NCBI GenBank assembly: GCA_037176705.1
Contig: CM073898.1
Coordinates: 36,707,488 to 36,771,487, forward strand
Source: Molossus alvarezi
Lineage: Eukaryota > Chordata > Mammalia > Chiroptera > Molossidae
Length of the DNA: 64,000 bases
Direction of reading: 5' to 3'
Position 1 is the stretch's first letter, and each line of letters starts with the position of its first letter. Position numbers and translations under genes: made by a program. The notes under the pieces were generated by a model, which saw only the letters and a program-made list of their open reading frames with translations, searched no databases and was not told the origin of the DNA. This document shows positions 1 through 11,360 of this stretch, in pieces.

Positions 1-67
1 AGTCTCTGTCTTCTTAATTCAGCAAGTTTGCCTGGTTCTTCTGCTTGGGTTTGCCTTCTGCATGCTA

Positions 68-266
68 CAGCCCAGAGTTCCCAAACTGAGATGAGTGTGC
101 TCCCTGGTGGACGTTGGCAACATCTAGTAACATTTTAGGTTGTTATAACTAGAGTGGTGCTCCTGCATGTGCTATGCCAAGGCCAGAGAAGATGCACAAG
201 ACATCCCCACAATAAAGAATTATCTCGTCCAAAATGTCAATAGTATCCAAGATTGAAAAATTCCTG
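68..266 (+). mobile_element. MER20 (non-autonomous hAT-Charlie DNA transposon)
   Basis: The segment follows the remembered MER20 consensus along its length: a start about losing contrast against a normal level (cccaaactgag), then a gttgttataactagagtggtgct stretch broken by point changes, then caaagaattat-like and caaaatgtcaatagt blocks near the end. The terminal repeats are decayed. It is an old eutherian relic with no coding capacity. Confidence 0.82.
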
Positions 267-1154
267 TTCTAGGCAGTTTCTAGGGAATGTCATCATCTCT
301 CATGGATCATAACTATGCATAGCGTCATGTCTCAAGACTATATTTTCTCCAATTTTCTGGTTGTTTAAGGTAGAAGTGTAAATCCAATCTTTTTCAGTGC
401 ATCAAGGCCCAAAGTGAAAATCCTCTTGCCTCTTGATAACAATAATTACACACTCTTTCTTCTCCTACTTACTCATGTACTTACACTTATAAAGAAACTT
501 TACAAATCAGTTGAACCTGTAGAACCAGTGTTTAAATTTTTCTCTGACCTTACTTGTACTTGCACTATATTAAGGTGTGGGTCACAGTTAACTTATATTT
601 TGTGGATGCTTACTTTGTATAGTGGAAAAAAGTGACAACACAGAATATAATTTGTAACTCATTTTTATCTCCATAACTGTTCTCAAAGGCCATTGGCTAT
701 AAACTGTTCTTATGGAGATTTCTGAAATGTGCCTGCCTGCTACCCCCAGGCTCCATTTCTTCAGAATTTTGTCTTGGTTCTATTACCCAGAAGCAAGATT
801 CCACCATGATGAGCGCATTGTTGGTCAAGCTCTAGAAGGAATAAAACACAGAGAAAAGCCCAGACAGAAGGCCTTTCATCCTGATTTTAGTTAATAGCCC
901 ACCTTTCAAGTTCCTGATTTTAGTCCTTGAATCTGATTTTCTCCCAGGATGACTGGTATTAGGGATGATCATTCCTATCAGAGGTATAGCCTCACCCTAT
1001 TGGTACTAGTACACATCTCAAAGTATGGGTTACTGCGTGACTTTTACCAAACTAAAACCAGTTTGTTCTCATGTGTTCTTTATATACTGAAGAGTATAAA
1101 AATGTCTTAGTTTTTCTGCTTTTCTGAAGGTAGATATTCAAGCATAAGCAAGAA
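267..1154. other. Unassigned intergenic stretch
   Basis: I recognise no repeat family, gene or structural signal here. The open frames near 414-635 and 712-894 (73 and 60 residues) have no recognisable domain or splice context and look like chance. Confidence 0.5.
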
Positions 1155-1290
1155 GATGGGTAATCTAGTGAAACAACTTCATTTTGGATCTCTCTCTGAC
1201 ACTTATTAGCTCTGTGACATTCAAAAAGTTAAGGCACTTATATGTGTCTCAGTGTTTTCTTCTGTAAAACTGAGATAATAAATAGTATGT
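1155..1290 (+). mobile_element. MIR SINE fragment
   Basis: The conserved MIR core is visible: tagctctgtgacattc, then a 'tgtctcagtgttttcttctgtaaaactgagataataa'-type block with a few changes. It is a tRNA-derived SINE relic shared by all mammals. Confidence 0.8.
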
Positions 1291-1315
1291 GACAGCCCTA
1301 TTGCCACTGTAAAAT

Positions 1316-1372
1316 AATACAATAATAATATTATTAATATATTACTATAATATATTATTATAATATTATAGA
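1316..1372. repeat. AT-rich low-complexity tract
   Basis: Runs of aat, tat and taat with almost no G or C directly follow the MIR fragment. The tract is probably a degenerate microsatellite grown from the A/T-rich SINE tail. Confidence 0.75.
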
Positions 1373-1694
1373 ACTACAGATAATAGTATAGACTGGCCAT
1401 ACCATTATGTTTTGATATTTGAAAACATGGTGCACTTAATTCAACTTAATTAAAATAGTTGTGCAATGGTTAAAAAATATAGCTCCTAACAAGGTTATAA
1501 CTTAATTCAATAAATTGTGGCACCAACATTCTCTCTTTAAATATACTGCCAAAAAAAAAGGATGCATGAAATCTGATTGTTACTGGCATCTGTAGCAAAA
1601 GTTAAACACTAAAATTATGCAAAAGATGCAGTAAACAAAGTAGGGGAAGAAATGAAAGCAAGGAACAATAAAGCAGGAAAATTTACTTTCCTTG

Positions 1695-1856
1695 ATAATT
1701 CTAGGCTCTTTTATATATGTTAACCCATTCAATTATTACAGTAAAACTACAAAGTAGTTGTGTTTATCATACTATTTAATAGGACTTTGAAATTCAGACA
1801 CTTGCCTTGTAAACTGTTTTAACACAATTTGAAAACAGGGCTTCTAACTCTAGCAT
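1695..1856 (-). mobile_element. MIR SINE, diverged, reverse orientation
   Basis: The order of blocks fits a reversed MIR: aacccattcaattattacag, a gap-prone middle, then cagacacttgcctt and a 'cagggcttctaactctagc'-type end. Divergence is high, so the call is moderate. Confidence 0.45.
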
Positions 1857-1859
1857 ATT

Positions 1860-2203
1860 TTACCAAAGAAAGACACCTTTCAATGTCGATTTCTCTCAAA
1901 GAAGTAGGTGAGAAGAGGCCCAATTAGCTTTTATTTTTCTTGGTTCTTCACTTTGATGTTATAAAAATTCATCATAGTGTGATAGAAAAGTAGACAGTGT
2001 TTTCTATTCAATTCAAACATTGTGTTCATAAACTGCAAGACTTGTTTAAATCACTCCTAAACAGGTGAAATAACCTAGTTTTCACACATCCTACTAACCA
2101 CTAACTTACCTAAGAAAGGCTATCAAAACAGATTTGGTGTAACAGTATCATGTTTTTAAAACAATGCCTATTATGAAAGGAGTATGATTGTTGATAAATT
2201 GTT
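1860..2203. other. Unassigned stretch before the HAL1-like element
   Basis: AT-rich sequence in which I recognise nothing. It is the left flank of the HAL1-like insertion. Confidence 0.5.
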
Positions 2204-2529
2204 AGGCTTTATTTTTCTTTTAAAATGTAGCTTTATTGTTGAAGGTATTACAGATGTCCCTCCTTTTTACCCCCTTAACCCCCTCCTCCCCACTCACGCC
2301 CCTCCTGCCTTCCCTACACTATTTTCTGTGTCCATTGGTTATGCATATAAGTTCTTTGGTTTCTCTCTTCCTGCCCCACCTCCCCCCTTCCCTTTGAAGT
2401 TCATCAGTCTAAAAATGAATTTGTACTTCTTAATTCCTTCATTTTTTCACTCATTTCCACAACACCCCTCCTATCTGGCAACCAACAAATAATTCTCTGT
2501 ATCTATGAGTCTGTTTCTGTTCTGCTTGC

Positions 2530-3471
2530 TCATTTTGTTTGTAGATTCAATTGTTGATAGATATGTATTTTTTTATCTTCTTCTTCTTCTTCAAGAAGAT
2601 CCATCAATATTTCATATAATAACGGTTTGGTGGTGATGAACTCCTTTAGCTTTTTCTTGTCTTGGAAACTCTTTATATGGCCATCAAGTCTAAATGATAG
2701 CTTTACAGGATAGAATAATCTTAGTTGTAGGTCCTTGCTTTTAATAATTTTAAATATGTCTTGCCACTCCCTTCTGGCCTGCAAAGTTTCTTTTGAGAAA
2801 TCAGCTGACAGTCTTATGGGAGCTCCATTGTAGGTAACTAACTGCTTTTTTCTTGCTGCTTTTGAGATTCTCTCTTTATCTTTAACCTTTGGCATTTTGA
2901 TAATGATGTGTCTTAGTGTGGACCTCTTTAAGTTCATCTTATTTGGGACTCTCTGTGCTTTCTGGACTTGTATGTCTGTTTCCTACACCAAGTTAGGGAA
3001 GTTTTCTGTCATTATTTTTTCAAATAGGTTTTCAATTTCTTGTTCTCTCTCTTCTCCTTCTGGCACCTCCATGATGTGAATGTTGATATGCTTAAAATTG
3101 TCCCAAAAACTCTTTATACTATCCTCATTTTTCTTTAATTCTTTTTTTCTTTTGCTGTTCTGATTGGGTGTTGTTTGCTTCCTTATATTCCAAATCGATG
3201 GTTTGCTTCTTGGCTTCCCTACTCTACTATTGATTTCCTATAAATTATTCTTTATTTCAGTTAGTGCATCCTTCATTTCTGACTGGTCCTTTATCATGCT
3301 CTTGAGGTCCTCATGAAGTTTCTTGACATTCTCACAAAGTTCCTTGAGCATCCTTATAACCAGTGTTTTAAACTCCTCATCTGTTACATTGCTTATCTGC
3401 ATTTCATTTAGTTCTGTTTCTGGAGTTTTGTTCTGTTCTTTCATTTGGGAGATATTTCTTTGTCGCCTCAT
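2530..3471 (-). pseudogene. L1/HAL1 ORF1 (RNA-binding chaperone protein), broken
   Basis: ORF1 proteins bind the element RNA as trimers and act as chaperones in retrotransposition. The frame starts MRRQRNISQMKEQNK at 3471 (minus strand), continues through a heptad-rich segment that would form the coiled coil, and ends with the conserved C-terminal part: KVKDKERI, then PIRLSADFS, QARREWQDIF and FYPVKLSF, followed by KSFQDKKKLKEF. A stop lies after the coiled coil near 3238 and a second one near 2985, both in the same frame, so it is nearly open but not translatable as one protein. The total is about 310 codons, close to normal ORF1 length. The acid-rich end (LEEEEEDKK) is followed at once by the 3' UTR. 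Confidence 0.8.
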
Positions 3472-3665
3472 TTTGGCTGCCTCCCTGTGTTTGTTTCTAT
3501 GTATTAGGTAGAGTTGCTATGTCTCCTGGGCTTCTTAACATGGCCTGTTACAGTAGGTGTCCTGTAAGTTCCAGTGACACAGTCTCCCTGACCACTCCAT
3601 CTGGGCCCTCGAGGTGCACCCTTCATGTGGACTTTACACTGTTCTGTAGTAATTGAGTTTTGATT

Positions 3666-3771
3666 TTTTTTTTTTTTTTTTTTTGGTACGTGCCCCTAGC
3701 GGGAACCAAACCCAGGACTCTCTGGTCTGCAGTTCAACACTCCAACCATTGAACCAAACTGGCCTGGGCTG
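3666..3771 (-). mobile_element. Short Ves-type SINE (tRNA-like head only)
   Basis: On the plus strand a run of T is followed by ggtacgtgcccctagcggg and the reversed B-box and A-box blocks, ending in actggcctgggc. In sense orientation this is the tRNA-like head of Ves followed directly by poly(A), with no pyrimidine-rich body. Flanks 3650-3665 and 3772-3787 (taattgagttttgatt / taattgagtcttgatt) match at 15 of 16 bases, which shows a complete insertion. It interrupts the 5' UTR of the HAL1-like element and is therefore younger than it. Confidence 0.88.
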
Positions 3772-5048
3772 TAATTGAGTCTTGATTGCTGTTGGCACAT
3801 CAATGGGAGAGATATACTCAGGCTGATTAGTTATAAGGACTGGCTGTGCCCACTGACCACCGACCTCTGACTACCTTGGAGGATCAGCTGTGCAGGGGCC
3901 CACCACACAGCAAGACTTACTTCAGCAGGGCTCTGGTACCCATTGAGTCCATTCCTTGAGTGTGTCACTTGTGGAGGTGGTTGGGTGGTTGTGCTTCAGC
4001 GTGGTCTGAAGTTGTCCACTGGGAGTGCTGGCTCTGGGGCAGAATCAGCCCCTTGCCTGTGTTCTACCCAGAGCTCCCAGGCATATGCTACAGAGTGATC
4101 TGCAGATGGCTGCTTCTTGTGCTGAGCTTGGAGGTGCCCAGGCAAAGCCAAGTTGTGAACCAAAACTGGCTGCTCCTAGTGCCGGCCCTGGGGCCACTTA
4201 GTGAGAGGTATGGGGCTCACTGAGGCCAGATGCTGATTGTTTGAGACAATTTAGGAAAATTTCAAGCAGGAGCCAAAATAGGCCAATCCTATAGTAAAAC
4301 CACTGGGAACAGCTTGAGTGGGCCCAAAAGTTGGGTGGGGCAGGGCCTCAGGGAATCACCAGGGTGGGGCCAACTGTGTGAGCCAGGTTGCTGGAGAGCA
4401 AGAAATGGCCCTCCTTCTGCTGGCCTCGTGGGGGAAGGGCTCACCAAAGGAACGACGGCCTCTGCCAGCACATCTGTCTAGGACAAAGCTGCCCCTCAGC
4501 TCTCGCCCCAATGCAAAACCACTCAGTTCTTCCCCATGTGTCTCTGTTGCCTTTCAAGCTGCCTCCCCAACACTGGAGCCCAGAAGGGGCAAGTTCAAGT
4601 AAGTCCGTGCACAGGCCCTTTAAGAGGAGCTGGCTGTGGGTCCCTCAGCCTCAGCCTCCCTCAGCTTCAGTTCCCGCTGGTTTTTCCAGCCTGAGTTATG
4701 GGGATTTCTCTTCCTGGCACTGGGACCCTGAGCTGGCAGCCTGATGGGGGATGGGGAACCATCACTCCTCAGGGAGGACCTTTCCAGTGAAGGTGTCCCT
4801 CCTGATTTTTATCCAACACAGGTGGATGTGGGTCCAGCCTGTCAGTGCATCTGCCCCTCCTACCAGTCTTGGTGTGGCTGCTTCTTTAATTTTGTAGTTG
4901 TTGGACTTCCATTCAGTTCGATTTCAGGTAGTTCTGAAGGATCTTTGTTCTGTAGGGAAGTTGTAATTTTGATGTGGTTGAAGGAGGAGGCGATACCGTG
5001 TTTACCTACGCTGCCATCTTGACCGGAAGTCCCTTAAGCTGTATTTTT

Positions 5049-5556
5049 AAACATTTCACATTTTACCAATGTTTAGAGTTCAAAATCTTATAAGGTCCTG
5101 TGTTATAGATGTGATTTTCAAAAACATGCATTCATTCTTCTTTGAGGAAGTGACATTTATTATAGAGTTCAAGACTTCCCTTCAGCTTTTTGTAAGACCT
5201 TGTACAATTGCAATCTATTTACTCTCTTAAACTGTGTCCCAAGGTGAAAAGTAAAAAAAAAAAGTTTACTACATATTTAGCTACAGAGTTGTTATGAGAA
5301 CTGAGCTAGTACTGAGAGTACTTTGAAATTATAAAATGAAAGATGATACTTATGTTGCAAATATCAGTTGTGCAACTATTGTAAAAGAGTGTACTATTCC
5401 TGGTGGTGTGATTGGAATTGATCCAATAAGTGGCAGTAATCAGCATATGATCCATGCTCATTTTTAATTTTGGCCACTATCTGAAGCAGCACAAAGGTAA
5501 GAACAAGCATAAATCTACCAATTAGCAGAAATCAATCATCAAACCCAAATTTCATA
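5049..5556. other. Unassigned stretch
   Basis: No repeat family or gene is recognised. The part at about 5395-5515 is less AT-biased and has a mixed, non-repetitive texture, so it could be a conserved non-coding segment. That is only a guess without alignment. Confidence 0.4.
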
Positions 5557-5572
5557 CTCCTGTGCTTTTTTC

Positions 5573-6571
5573 TTTTTTTTTAATTCATTCATTTATTTTT
5601 GTTACAGATGTTTCTCCTTTTTCCCCCACTGATTCCCCTCTCCTCCTCCCTCCCCGCCCTGTCCCCAGCTTTGTTGTCCATGTCCATTGTTCATGCATAC
5701 ATGCAGATAAGTTCTGTGGTTTATCTCTCCCCCACCACCCCCTCTTCTAAGGATTGTCAGTCTGTACCCCACTTCTGCATCTCTGGGACTACCCCATTCC
5801 TCAGATTGTTATGTTCATTATATTCCACAAATAAGGGAGATCATATGATACTTGTCTTTCTCTGTTTGGCTTGTTTCGCTTAGGAATAATACTTTCCAGG
5901 TCCCCTCCATGTCGTCTCAAAGGATAAGAGATCTTTCTTTCTTACAGCTGCGTAGTACTCCATTGTGTATATGTACCACTGCTTTCTTATCCGTTCGTCT
6001 ACTGATGGACATTTGGGCTGTTTGCAGAGCTTAGCTATTGTGAGTAGTGCTGCTATGAACATGGGGGTACATAAATTCTTTCTGATTGGTGTTTCAGGCT
6101 TCCTAGAAGTGGGATCACTGGGTCAAATGGAAGTTCAATATTTAATTTTTTGAGGTTACACCATATTGTTTTTCATAGTGGCTGCACCAGTCTGCATTCC
6201 CACCGGCAGTGTACTAGAGTCCCCTTTTCTCCACACCCTCGCCAACACTTGTTGTTTGATGATTTGTTGATGGCGGTCATTCTGACAGGTGTGAGGTGAT
6301 ACCTCATTGTTGTTTTAATTTGCATCTCTCTGATGATTAGTGATGTTGAGCATTTCTTCATATGTCTCTTGGCCGTTTGTATGTCCTGTTTGGAGAGGTG
6401 TCTATTTAGTTCCTCTGCCCATTTTTAATTGGGTTCTTTGTCTTCCTTTTGTTGAGTTGTATGAGCACTCTATATAGATCTTGGAAATTAACTCCTTATC
6501 TGATATGTCATTGGCAATTATGCTCTCCCATACAGTGGGTTGTCTTTCCATTTTCATGATTCTATCTTTTG
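5573..6571 (-). mobile_element. Bat L1, 5'-truncated (ORF2 3' end plus 3' UTR)
   Basis: The poly(T) at 5573 is the reversed A-tail, followed by the bat L1 3' UTR and then the ORF2 C-terminal coding part in reverse. Residue blocks such as [32 protein letters not shown] and QPTVWESII identify ORF2 with its cysteine-rich end. The frame is broken into three pieces by shifts near 6062-6170 and 6361-6402. Flanks 5557-5572 and 6572-6588 (ctcctgtgcttttttc / ctcttgtgctttttttc) form a target-site duplication, so the truncation at 6571 is the original insertion end. Divergence from the open frame is modest, so it is a fairly recent copy. Confidence 0.93.
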
Positions 6572-6588
6572 CTCTTGTGCTTTTTTTC

Positions 6589-6929
6589 AAGTTGCATTAG
6601 TACACACTTCTATTTCTTCAAGCAAAGGCATCCATCTTCACTCCACCCCTCACCCCCAGATGATATTTAAAAAGATTCTTTTGGGAAAGAAGCAAATAAA
6701 GAATTAGCACATGATTTTAGATACTACTCCTTTGATATTAAAAAATAAAACAAACTTCAACTCTAAATACATAAAATTGCATTGGCATCTGATAATCCTA
6801 TGTTCAAGTTCTGCTTTTGTAGAAATGGGGTAGGAGTGGAAGTGACGGTTGCTTGAGTGTTTTATTTAATTAATAACATTGCTTTGGTCTTCTATTTAAT
6901 AATCTTAAAATCGGATATAATAACAAGCA
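6589..6929. other. Unassigned stretch
   Basis: AT-rich plain sequence between an L1 and a MIR. I see nothing recognisable. Confidence 0.5.
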
Positions 6930-7132
6930 ATATTTATGGGTTAGTTACTTTCATGGGCCAGAAATACGCCAAGGGTTTTTCCATTTACTTCTTACTAATT
7001 CTCTTTAAAATACTGTGGGCATAAGGTTACTATTAGACCCAGTTTATAAATGAGACCTAGAGCGACTTAGCATGGTTATAGAGCAAGAGAGCGCCAAACT
7101 CAAACTCAGGCAAACTGACTCGACATATCTGA
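6930..7132 (-). mobile_element. MIR SINE, reverse orientation
   Basis: A reversed MIR is readable almost throughout: gccaagggtttttcc, cttactaattctcttt, a 'ccagtttataaatgagacctag' block equivalent to the cccattttacagatgagg core, and a gcatggttatagagc segment. Confidence 0.75.
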
Positions 7133-7226
7133 AATGTAGCCACTTTGTCATCCTGCCTACCGACAGCAGCTGAGAAAAAGGAAATCATCTACGTCCTCAT
7201 ATACACTAAAGAGACTTACCTATAGG

Positions 7227-7721
7227 CAGCCATTCTCAAAGTGTGCTCCAAGGTAATAATACTAATACCAGTACTGGTACTAATATTAATACTAATATTA
7301 AAAAGAAGGAGAAGTTAGGAGGAGTAAGTGGGATGGGGACGAGGAGACAGTCATTTGCCTTTTTCACTTTCATTCTCTCAAGTACACAGCAGAGCTTTCT
7401 AGGGGCTCTATGATATGTGATACCACAACAGAGTAAATGCCAAAGGAGATAGAAGAACTGAGCTATCTTCTATTAAAGCCAGACAATAAGGAGACTAAAA
7501 AACTATAAAACTATGCCACTTACCTCATTAAACTCTTTGTGAAAATATTCATAGAATATGTTACTTATTTTAACACACATATTTATTTTTAAAAGAATAA
7601 ATAAAGACATAAAACCTCTACATTTTACTTTCTGATCTAGGAAGTGTTAATAGGTATAACCCTATTTTGGAAAGCCCAATAATTTTTTAAGGAGTTCTAA
7701 ATCAAAATGTGAGAACCGCTG
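7227..7721 (+). mobile_element. Charlie/MER1-type non-autonomous hAT transposon
   Basis: The left end (cagccattctcaaagtgtg) and right end (tgagaaccgctg) are the diverged terminal inverted repeats of the Charlie group. The interior follows the remembered MER1/Charlie1-type order: catttgcctttttcactttc, gtgataccacaacagag, atcttctattaaagccagac, atgccacttacc, then cccaataattttttaagg before the end. An 8-bp target duplication is no longer evident. It has no open frame for transposase. Confidence 0.8.
7260..7305. repeat. Imperfect (ACTAAT)n-like tract inside the Charlie element
   Basis: Short units of actaat, attaat and actggtact repeat imperfectly, with the local palindrome ccagtactgg at 7267-7277. 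It looks like microsatellite growth after insertion. Confidence 0.5.
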
Positions 7722-8821
7722 CTGTGAAACATTTCAAATAAACACCATTTCATCTGCCTTTGTTGAGTTATCGAGTTCTTCAAAAGTCTAAAATGTGTAA
7801 AAACAATCTATCTGCTTGTATATATTGTAGGGCCGAAGTCTATTACCTTTCTCTAAAGGCCTGTCCAAATTTCGCTATGAAAAATCGTCTTATAAACGTA
7901 TTGTATGAAGCCTGATTTTTGTCTGCCCAGGGTTTGAAAATATCCCTGGTTTAAAATCAATGGAGTGTTTTTTTTTATTCTTATTAATGGAAGATTAAGT
8001 TGCTTTTGCCTTAATATTCAGTTCTTTATAATAACCTGCTGAGTACATGAAACTACATGGGGGAAACTGATTGAGCAAAGTGGTGCTCTTGAAGTTTTCA
8101 CAACTTTGGATTGCTAGGAAACAACTTCACCAGGACGGAGCTTAAACTTGGAGCATCTGCTGCATTTCAAGTCTGGCTTCCAGGCAGTATAGATTGCAGT
8201 GAGCATTGGGAGGGGGGTACAAAAAGGAAAGGAAAACCAATTACTTTCTATAAACAGCAATGTTAAAAGTCTTGAAAGCAGAGTCTTACTCTATATTTGT
8301 AATTTTATCCTTTGGAAAGTGTTACTGGAGGGCTTGTCTTTCTACTAACCTATGAAGCTGAAGTCCAGGGTAGAAATCAGGATCAATCAGGCTCAAAATC
8401 TTAGGAAATACGGTGAAAATTGAGTGATGATAGTTCAGCATTTGAGAAGGGGGGTGATGGGGGAAATATACTCTGTGTAGGTTACCTGCATTTTTCTTCA
8501 TTTTTCTCATGCCCGATTGTTACTTTAGAGAAATATGATGTATACAGACCATATACTGGAACCTTTCTCCTGCCCTTTCTCTCAGTGTTTCATATTTTAG
8601 CATGATACAATTAGCCTACTAGGCTATAACAGAATAGAGAAACAATATGGATTAGCAACTATTTGTACAAATTATGCAAACTGACCATTTTCTAGTACCA
8701 TTTGATTTTCAAAATAAATCTGCTTAAATAAATTAATACTAGCATTAAGAATAAAAGTACACTCCACCGTCAATGAATGGAGTGTTGGTGGTTACTCTAG
8801 TCTAATAAAAACAAGGCACAT
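7722..8821. other. Unassigned stretch of about 1.1 kb
   Basis: No repeat is recognised. The segment at about 8100-8200 is less AT-rich and contains attgctaggaaac (8111-8123), which loosely resembles an RFX-type X-box half. I do not treat it as a supported regulatory site. Confidence 0.4.
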
Positions 8822-8825
8822 TACT

Positions 8826-9290
8826 ATTTTTTAATTGTATTTTTATTGTTGACAGTATTATAGATGTCTCTATTTCCCCCCTTTGCCTACCCTCACTCAT
8901 CCCCCACCCCCTTCCCTCTGGTCACAATCACACTGTTGTCTGTGTCTATGGGTTATGCATATGTATTCTTTGTGAATCCCTTCACCTTCTTTTATCCATT
9001 CCTGCCCCTGCCCCCCTTCTTTGACAGCTATCTGTCTGCTTCATGTATCCAAGCCTCTGTTTCTATTTTGTTCATCAGTTTAATTTTGTTCATTAGATTT
9101 CACATATAAGGGAGATCATATGCTATTTGTCTTTTCTGACTGGCTTATTTCATTTAGCATAATAATCTTCAGGTCCATCCATGCTTTCACAAAAGACAAG
9201 ACTTACTTCTTTTTTTTTTTTTTTTTTACAGCCCCACAGTATTCCTAGAGACACTGAGCATTTTTTTCATGTCTATTGGCCATCTGGAGA
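8826..9290 (-). mobile_element. Bat L1 3' end with internal deletion
   Basis: The reversed bat L1 3' UTR (attgttgacagtattatagatgtc, ggttatgcatatg, cttcatgtatcc) runs into the end of ORF2 (catataagggagatcat, tccatccatgc). After a T-rich expansion at 9211-9229 the sequence jumps to a more upstream ORF2 part (gagcatttttttcatgtctattggcc), so a few hundred bases are missing. The copy is heavily diverged. Confidence 0.85.
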
Positions 9291-9299
9291 TGTTACTAT

Positions 9300-11360
9300 T
9301 TTTATGTTAACAATTCTAAGTCCTAAAGAGCTGAATGACTTCTGTTTCACAACATTTCTTCATCTGCACCTCTGAGATGATTGCAAAGATTAAAAAAAAA
9401 AAAATGTAAATAGTAAGGGAAGATCCAATAAAAGAAAGAAGAGGGTTTTAGAGGTTATTCAAGAACTTGAACTCATTAGCTTGAACACCCTTTCTCCAGT
9501 GTCTCATTTAAGGTTGTTTTCTAAAAAGAGGACACAATTTTTAATATTTCTTCAATCTGGGGAAATACGGTGGATTGTCAATATCCCCAGACTTCCTGCT
9601 GAGGATATATAGAGTCTATTCTGGTCTCACTGTGGGCAGCCCATGATGAGCAGACACAGTAACACCTCCAGTGTATAGATGAGTTGACCTGTGTGACCCT
9701 CTTCTTTCCCATGTGACCAAAGTACATAAAAGTGGTCCATTACTAGAGCCTTTATCCCCAATCACTTATTCATGATTCCTGACCCACCTTAAATCTAACA
9801 GCTATTTTCTTGTCTTTGGATCTCACATAAATTAACTGTTTATAACTTTACCTCCCTACTGACAACAACATCTTGTTTGTACTGTTCAGCTCCAGTTCCT
9901 TCCTCCCTACACTCTACCCTATTCCCAAAGTCCTAAATTCAGGCTTCTGTTGGTTCTCTGGTTAAATGCTTTAGATCTTTCCATTTGAAATAACATGCAC
10001 TCTATTAGAGAACCAATCCTTATGTTCAGTATCTCTTCTACTTCAACAAACCAATTATTTGTATCTATATTTTATCAATGTATTTTTCATGTAAGAAATG
10101 TATTTATAATTTATATTACCTGCCTGTCGAAAGATCATAAAACACTAATTGCTTTTAGGTTTTTCTCTTAGACTGTATAATTTATAAATTTTCTTTTTTT
10201 TTTCCAGATAATTTTATCTGTTTTACTACATGACTAACACTCCCTCAGGGTACTGTGGTAGTGTATATGGACTGACTTCTGTAGTGCTGTTGTTTTAAAT
10301 CAAATAGCGTTGAAGGCCTATGTATAAGTCCTATGTATAATCAAATGTATAAGGCCTAATACAGTCATATAAAAATTACATAGCTTTCTTTTTCTCATCT
10401 CATTTCATACAAGCTGCCAAAATATCTGAGGCTGATTGTATGAAAAAAATTTTTTTTCACTCAAAAAAAGCAAAAGCAAAAAATACCCAAATTTATCTTT
10501 AGTTGAATAATAGGGATAATAGGGCAAGGTTTTAAAATCTGGCTTTAAATGTTGGAGATAGGCTTGTAGAACAGTTATTTTGTGAGTAGTATGAGCATGT
10601 GCAAATGTTAGACCCATATGAACAATTTCATAGTTGCATTTGATAGTCTTAGAAGATGAAGGAAATTAATGTGACTGAAGTATTATTTTTTCCTAAAATA
10701 AAAGGATTCTTTAGATCTCTTTGAAAGATTTACTGTGGGAAAGAGGTTCTGTAAAAAATTGTGCAAAAATATTTTTAAATTTTATTTATTAATAAAATGG
10801 AGGAGAAGGATATGGAAAGGGTCATTAGGTGAATCATAAGTCATATTTCTTGTCTCCAGATTTAATATTTTAGTTTAATTTAAAGGATTAATATAGTGAA
10901 GAGGAGAAAGGGAAAGTATTTCTATTCAGATCCTTTAGATCATTCATGCAATTCATCAGTAGTTATCTTTCTCTCTGTAGCCATAGATTTTAAATTGCCT
11001 ATTGTATGTATGAAATAGCTTTTATATTACCCATTAAATTTCATGAGTTAAGGCTGCCTGCATTTTAGTTTGCTTTAAGTAACTCAAGGCTCTGCCTTTT
11101 TCATCAGGTTGTTGGATCACATAATATTTCATCTACTAACTTTTTCTTCTTTTTCCCGTCATTTCTCCATTTGTGTTAATATGTTATCTAGCTTATTAAA
11201 AGTGGGGAAGATACCTTTTTTAAATGATTTTGGTTTTGGTTTGAAGATAACAATATTACTGATTCTTACTCCAAGTATCAATGATTTTTATCTGGCACAA
11301 TTGTTGTATAAATCTTTATTTTATCTAAGCAATATGTGACTGTCAAGAAGTGTTAGTGAG
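9300..11360. other. Unassigned intergenic stretch, about 2 kb
   Basis: AT-rich sequence with scattered homopolymer runs (A-run 9392-9404). The open frames in it (70 residues near 10405-10617, 76 residues near 11109-11339) lack any family signature. No gene or repeat is recognised. Confidence 0.5.

Larger units (their letters stand above)
2217..5035 (-). mobile_element. HAL1-like 'half-L1' retrotransposon, near full length
   Basis: Read on the minus strand, the element begins at 5035 with the L1-type 5' start (cttccggtcaagatggc), has a GC-richer 5' UTR of about 1.4 kb, then an ORF1, and passes directly into an L1-type 3' UTR whose end (catctgtaatacc...aacaataaag) is shared with the bat L1 copies at 5.57 and 8.83 kb. 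No ORF2 is present. Flanking sequences 2204-2216 and 5036-5048 match at 11 of 13 bases (aggctttattttt / aagctgtattttt) and look like a target-site duplication, so both ends are real. HAL1 elements are known mammalian L1 relatives that encode only ORF1 and rely on L1 enzymes. A SINE later split the 5' UTR at 3666-3771. The alternative is an L1 that lost ORF2 by internal deletion. Confidence 0.78.

Noticed and set aside
2184..2492. 102-residue plus-strand frame
   Set aside because: It is antisense to the 3' UTR of the HAL1-like element; proline-rich content is the translated C-rich strand of that UTR.
4388..4744. 118-residue open frame on the plus strand
   Set aside because: It lies antisense within the GC-richer 5' UTR of the minus-strand HAL1-like element. 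Open frames are expected there by composition.
8111..8123. X-box-like RFX site
   Set aside because: A single imperfect 13-bp match without a neighbouring promoter or conservation data is not enough to call a regulatory site.
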